Assembly: GCA_963978545.1 (NCBI GenBank)
Contig: OZ021722.1
Coordinates: 5,336,001 to 5,400,000, forward strand
Direction: 5' to 3'
Source of the DNA: Linyphia triangularis
Taxonomy: Eukaryota; Arthropoda; Arachnida; Araneae; Linyphiidae
DNA length: 64,000 bases
The notes beneath the pieces were generated by a model. It was not told where the DNA came from. It searched no databases and saw nothing but the letters and a program-made list of their open reading frames with translations. The position numbers and the translations under genes are program-made. Positions 61,880-64,000 of this stretch are shown here, piece by piece (positions within the stretch are counted from its first letter, which is position 1; each line of letters opens with the position of its first letter).

Positions 61880-62074
61880 CACTGTTAAAATTTGTGTTCC
61901 ACCTTGCACCAAAAATTGGTTCTCATTTAGTTGTAAACAGCATTTGGTGCTTAGTTTCACGATTTAATGGTGCTTATGGTCCGAGGTAGCACCATGAAAC
62001 TAAGCACCAAATGCTGGTTGCAGCTAAATGGGAAATTATTTTTGGAGCAAGGTGGACACAAATTTTTAACAGTG
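61880..62074. mobile_element. Palindromic MITE, 195 bp, TA-flanked
   Basis: CACTGTTAAAA at the left and its complement TTTTTAACAGTG at the right, flanked by TA at 61878-61879 and 62075-62076. The arms remain complementary nearly to the centre: CCACCTTGC with GCAAGGTGG, AGCATTTGGTGCTTAGTTTC with GAAACTAAGCACCAAATGCT. The TA duplication suggests a Tc1/mariner-type source. No coding sequence. Confidence 0.85.
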
Positions 62075-62076
62075 TA

Positions 62077-62586
62077 CATACTTTGATAATAAAATAAGAA
62101 GATTAAAAAAAAAAAAAAAATTGAATAATGATCCATGAATTTTAGCATGCGATCCAAGTGATCCAAGAGCATTTATTCTTTGGCAATAAAACAATAACTG
62201 CATAAGCCTCTTGGTTGCATAACATCAAGAAGCGAATATATAAACCGAAATATTTTAGCTATTGTGCTATAAAAGATATGCGACTGGTTTCTAATTAAAC
62301 TTTTTGCAGAATTTTAAGCTTTAATTGAATCAATAAAACTTTATTCGCTAGCAAGGTTAATGCATGCTTTCTTATGAATATTACTTGTTACTAGAATAAA
62401 TTATTCTTATCATATATAAATAAAAACAAAAATAATGTTAATATCCGTTGTTAAAGCGTGAAAGCAAACAGTGATGTATTTTTCAAAAAAGAATTATATT
62501 GTCTAATAAAATGTTTATCAATTATTGACCATGTTAATTAATGTCCATGACCAATTTCTTCAAATAAGTAGCTTTAAATCTCGTTT
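62077..62586. other. A+T-rich intergenic
   Basis: A poly-A run at 62105-62120. No gene recognised. Confidence 0.5.
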
Positions 62587-62760
62587 ACAGGCCAGCATGA
62601 TGGCTGTGTTGTTAGAGCTTTGGTTTCGTATGCCAAAGGAGACGGGTTCGAATCCCGGGTTAGGTATGAATGTCTGTTGTGGTTCGGAATCCACGTTAAG
62701 CTGTTGGTCCCGGTCTGATTAACCGTCATTGTACACATGCTTGTTGAGTATACAAACCAA
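62587..62760 (+). mobile_element. tRNA-derived SINE-like element (family B), copy 2
   Basis: GCCAGCATGATGGCTGTGTTGTTAGAGC carries an A-box-like segment, and GGGTTCGAATCCC is a perfect B box about 40 bases on. The body continues with TTAGGTATGAATGTCTG and TCATTGTACACATG. The same head type occurs at 13801. I could not fix target duplications. The acceptor ends do not pair as in a working tRNA. Confidence 0.65.
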
Positions 62761-64000
62761 CCGATCTTCTTTCTTTTTTTCAGTGAATTCAAACTTTTTC
62801 TCCGCTTTTTTGCAATTTTCAAGAACGTAACCAAAAAAATATTGTTTGACTTTTAATGAAATAACTTTTTTCTTGGATAGTCCTGTATATAAACTTAAGT
62901 TTGATTTCCAACGCATAAGCACTACATTCAACTTACAGACTGCATAAGTCAAAAGATTTGCTAGGGTGTACTTGTAGCTCCACATACACAAAAGTGGCTC
63001 CTAAATTAGCATTTTATAACATCTAAGAATGTTTGTTTGCAGTTCATGCTCTCTGCAATACACTTTTGCAGAAACTATTCCGTTCATAGTATAACGGATT
63101 TGAGAACGGGAAAAAACTTCATCAAAATATCAAAGTTCCGGAACGGGATTTCGTATAATATTTTAGAAAACAACTTTGCATTTTTTTTACATAGAATTTT
63201 GAAGAAGATAGAGGATGTATTACTGAATTTCTGTATTTCACAATGCATAGAAATAATGCCCCGTCTATTCGGATAAAAAAACATGTATAGTATAACTATA
63301 ACACAAAAATATGACTCGCACTTTTAAAAACAATGAAGAAACTCTAAAAAATTTTACTTTAAAATAAATTAGTTGCGGAATTACTAAAACACAAAATATG
63401 TTCACTTGTATATTATTCTTATACATTTTGATAAGACTCAAACGACAGACATTTAATTTATTTTCTATCTGGAGAAAATAAAACTTTGTGAAAACTTTAA
63501 AATAAATTGTTTTTAATTTGAATGTAATTTTTTCCCCTTTTTTCTATTTTTCATAAATTTCAAATTCCAACATTTCTACAAAATTCATTAGTAGAAAGGA
63601 AAACACGAGGTTTGCAATAATGAGCAACTTTCAATTTCATTTTAACTAAAGGCACTACGGGTCATCGAATTGAAATGTAAAATGTATTAGAGCCATTTAA
63701 CGTTTGCGCTTTTATATTTCTATTCAATAAAAACTCGCCAATTCGGTAAGATTATTAGCAATACCTTTGACGATAATTATTTTCACACTTCAAGCCAAAT
63801 TGGATAGCTTTGCTACATTTTTGACAACAAAAGCTGTCGCAATTTCTAGTTCTGGTTAAGAAATTTGTACACGAACAAACAATCATTGCCATTTAAAAGC
63901 TTTTCAATAAATGCCGGACAAAAGATATAATTTTTTTATTTTTTTTTATTAAAGTTAATTTGATGAGCTTTCATCTTTTTCATTATTTTGCTTAATGTAA
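62761..64000. other. A+T-rich intergenic to window end
   Basis: Short open frames near 63037-63284 on both strands overlap each other and have no recognisable domain. Nothing else recognised. Confidence 0.5.

Overview
The window is very A+T-rich, packed with homopolymers and microsatellites, and almost free of host genes. It looks like intergenic or intronic DNA from a large, repeat-rich arthropod genome. The best host-gene evidence is one intact leucine-rich-repeat transmembrane receptor of the Tartan/Capricious type, a family characterised in insects. The mobile elements (arthropod-style Helitrons, mariner-type transposase, tRNA-derived SINEs, Ty3/gypsy) fit an arthropod. A spider or other chelicerate is possible, but the sequence alone does not settle the class.

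Layout. 1-1581 is an apparently base-perfect direct copy of 9800-11380. Between the copies lie a tRNA-derived SINE (3613-3786), a probable solo LTR (about 5213-5915), a decayed mariner-type transposon split by a second SINE with a perfect 14-bp target duplication (7560-8496), and a degenerate 175-bp tandem repeat. 13-15 kb holds more SINEs, a fold-back element and a 74-bp tandem array that repeats the end of a small transposon. 15.8-17.6 kb is a Helitron whose body is about ten 149-bp units; a second, minus-strand Helitron copy of the same type lies at 20.3-21.1 kb. 21.3 kb holds a TTAA-flanked piggyBac-like MITE, and 22.6-22.9 kb a striking palindrome built from 36-bp units. The receptor gene occupies 27222-28794 on the minus strand. 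A young Ty3/gypsy element (35254-41188, minus strand) has near-identical LTRs, a tRNA-Leu primer site, a -1 frameshift signal at the gag stop, and one nonsense codon in reverse transcriptase. 48.85-50.79 kb is a homogenised 165-bp satellite. The rest is MITEs, fold-backs, four same-strand copies of a dispersed 500-650 bp family, and long simple repeats.

How the parts relate. Only two units look capable of making functional protein: the receptor gene, and the gag of the retroelement (its pol is interrupted once). Several elements record a history of nesting and amplification: SINE into transposase, tandem growth from transposon ends, and palindrome formation in a minisatellite. I found no CRISPR, no bacterial-type operon and no convincing new multi-gene system. 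The novelty lies in repeat architecture.
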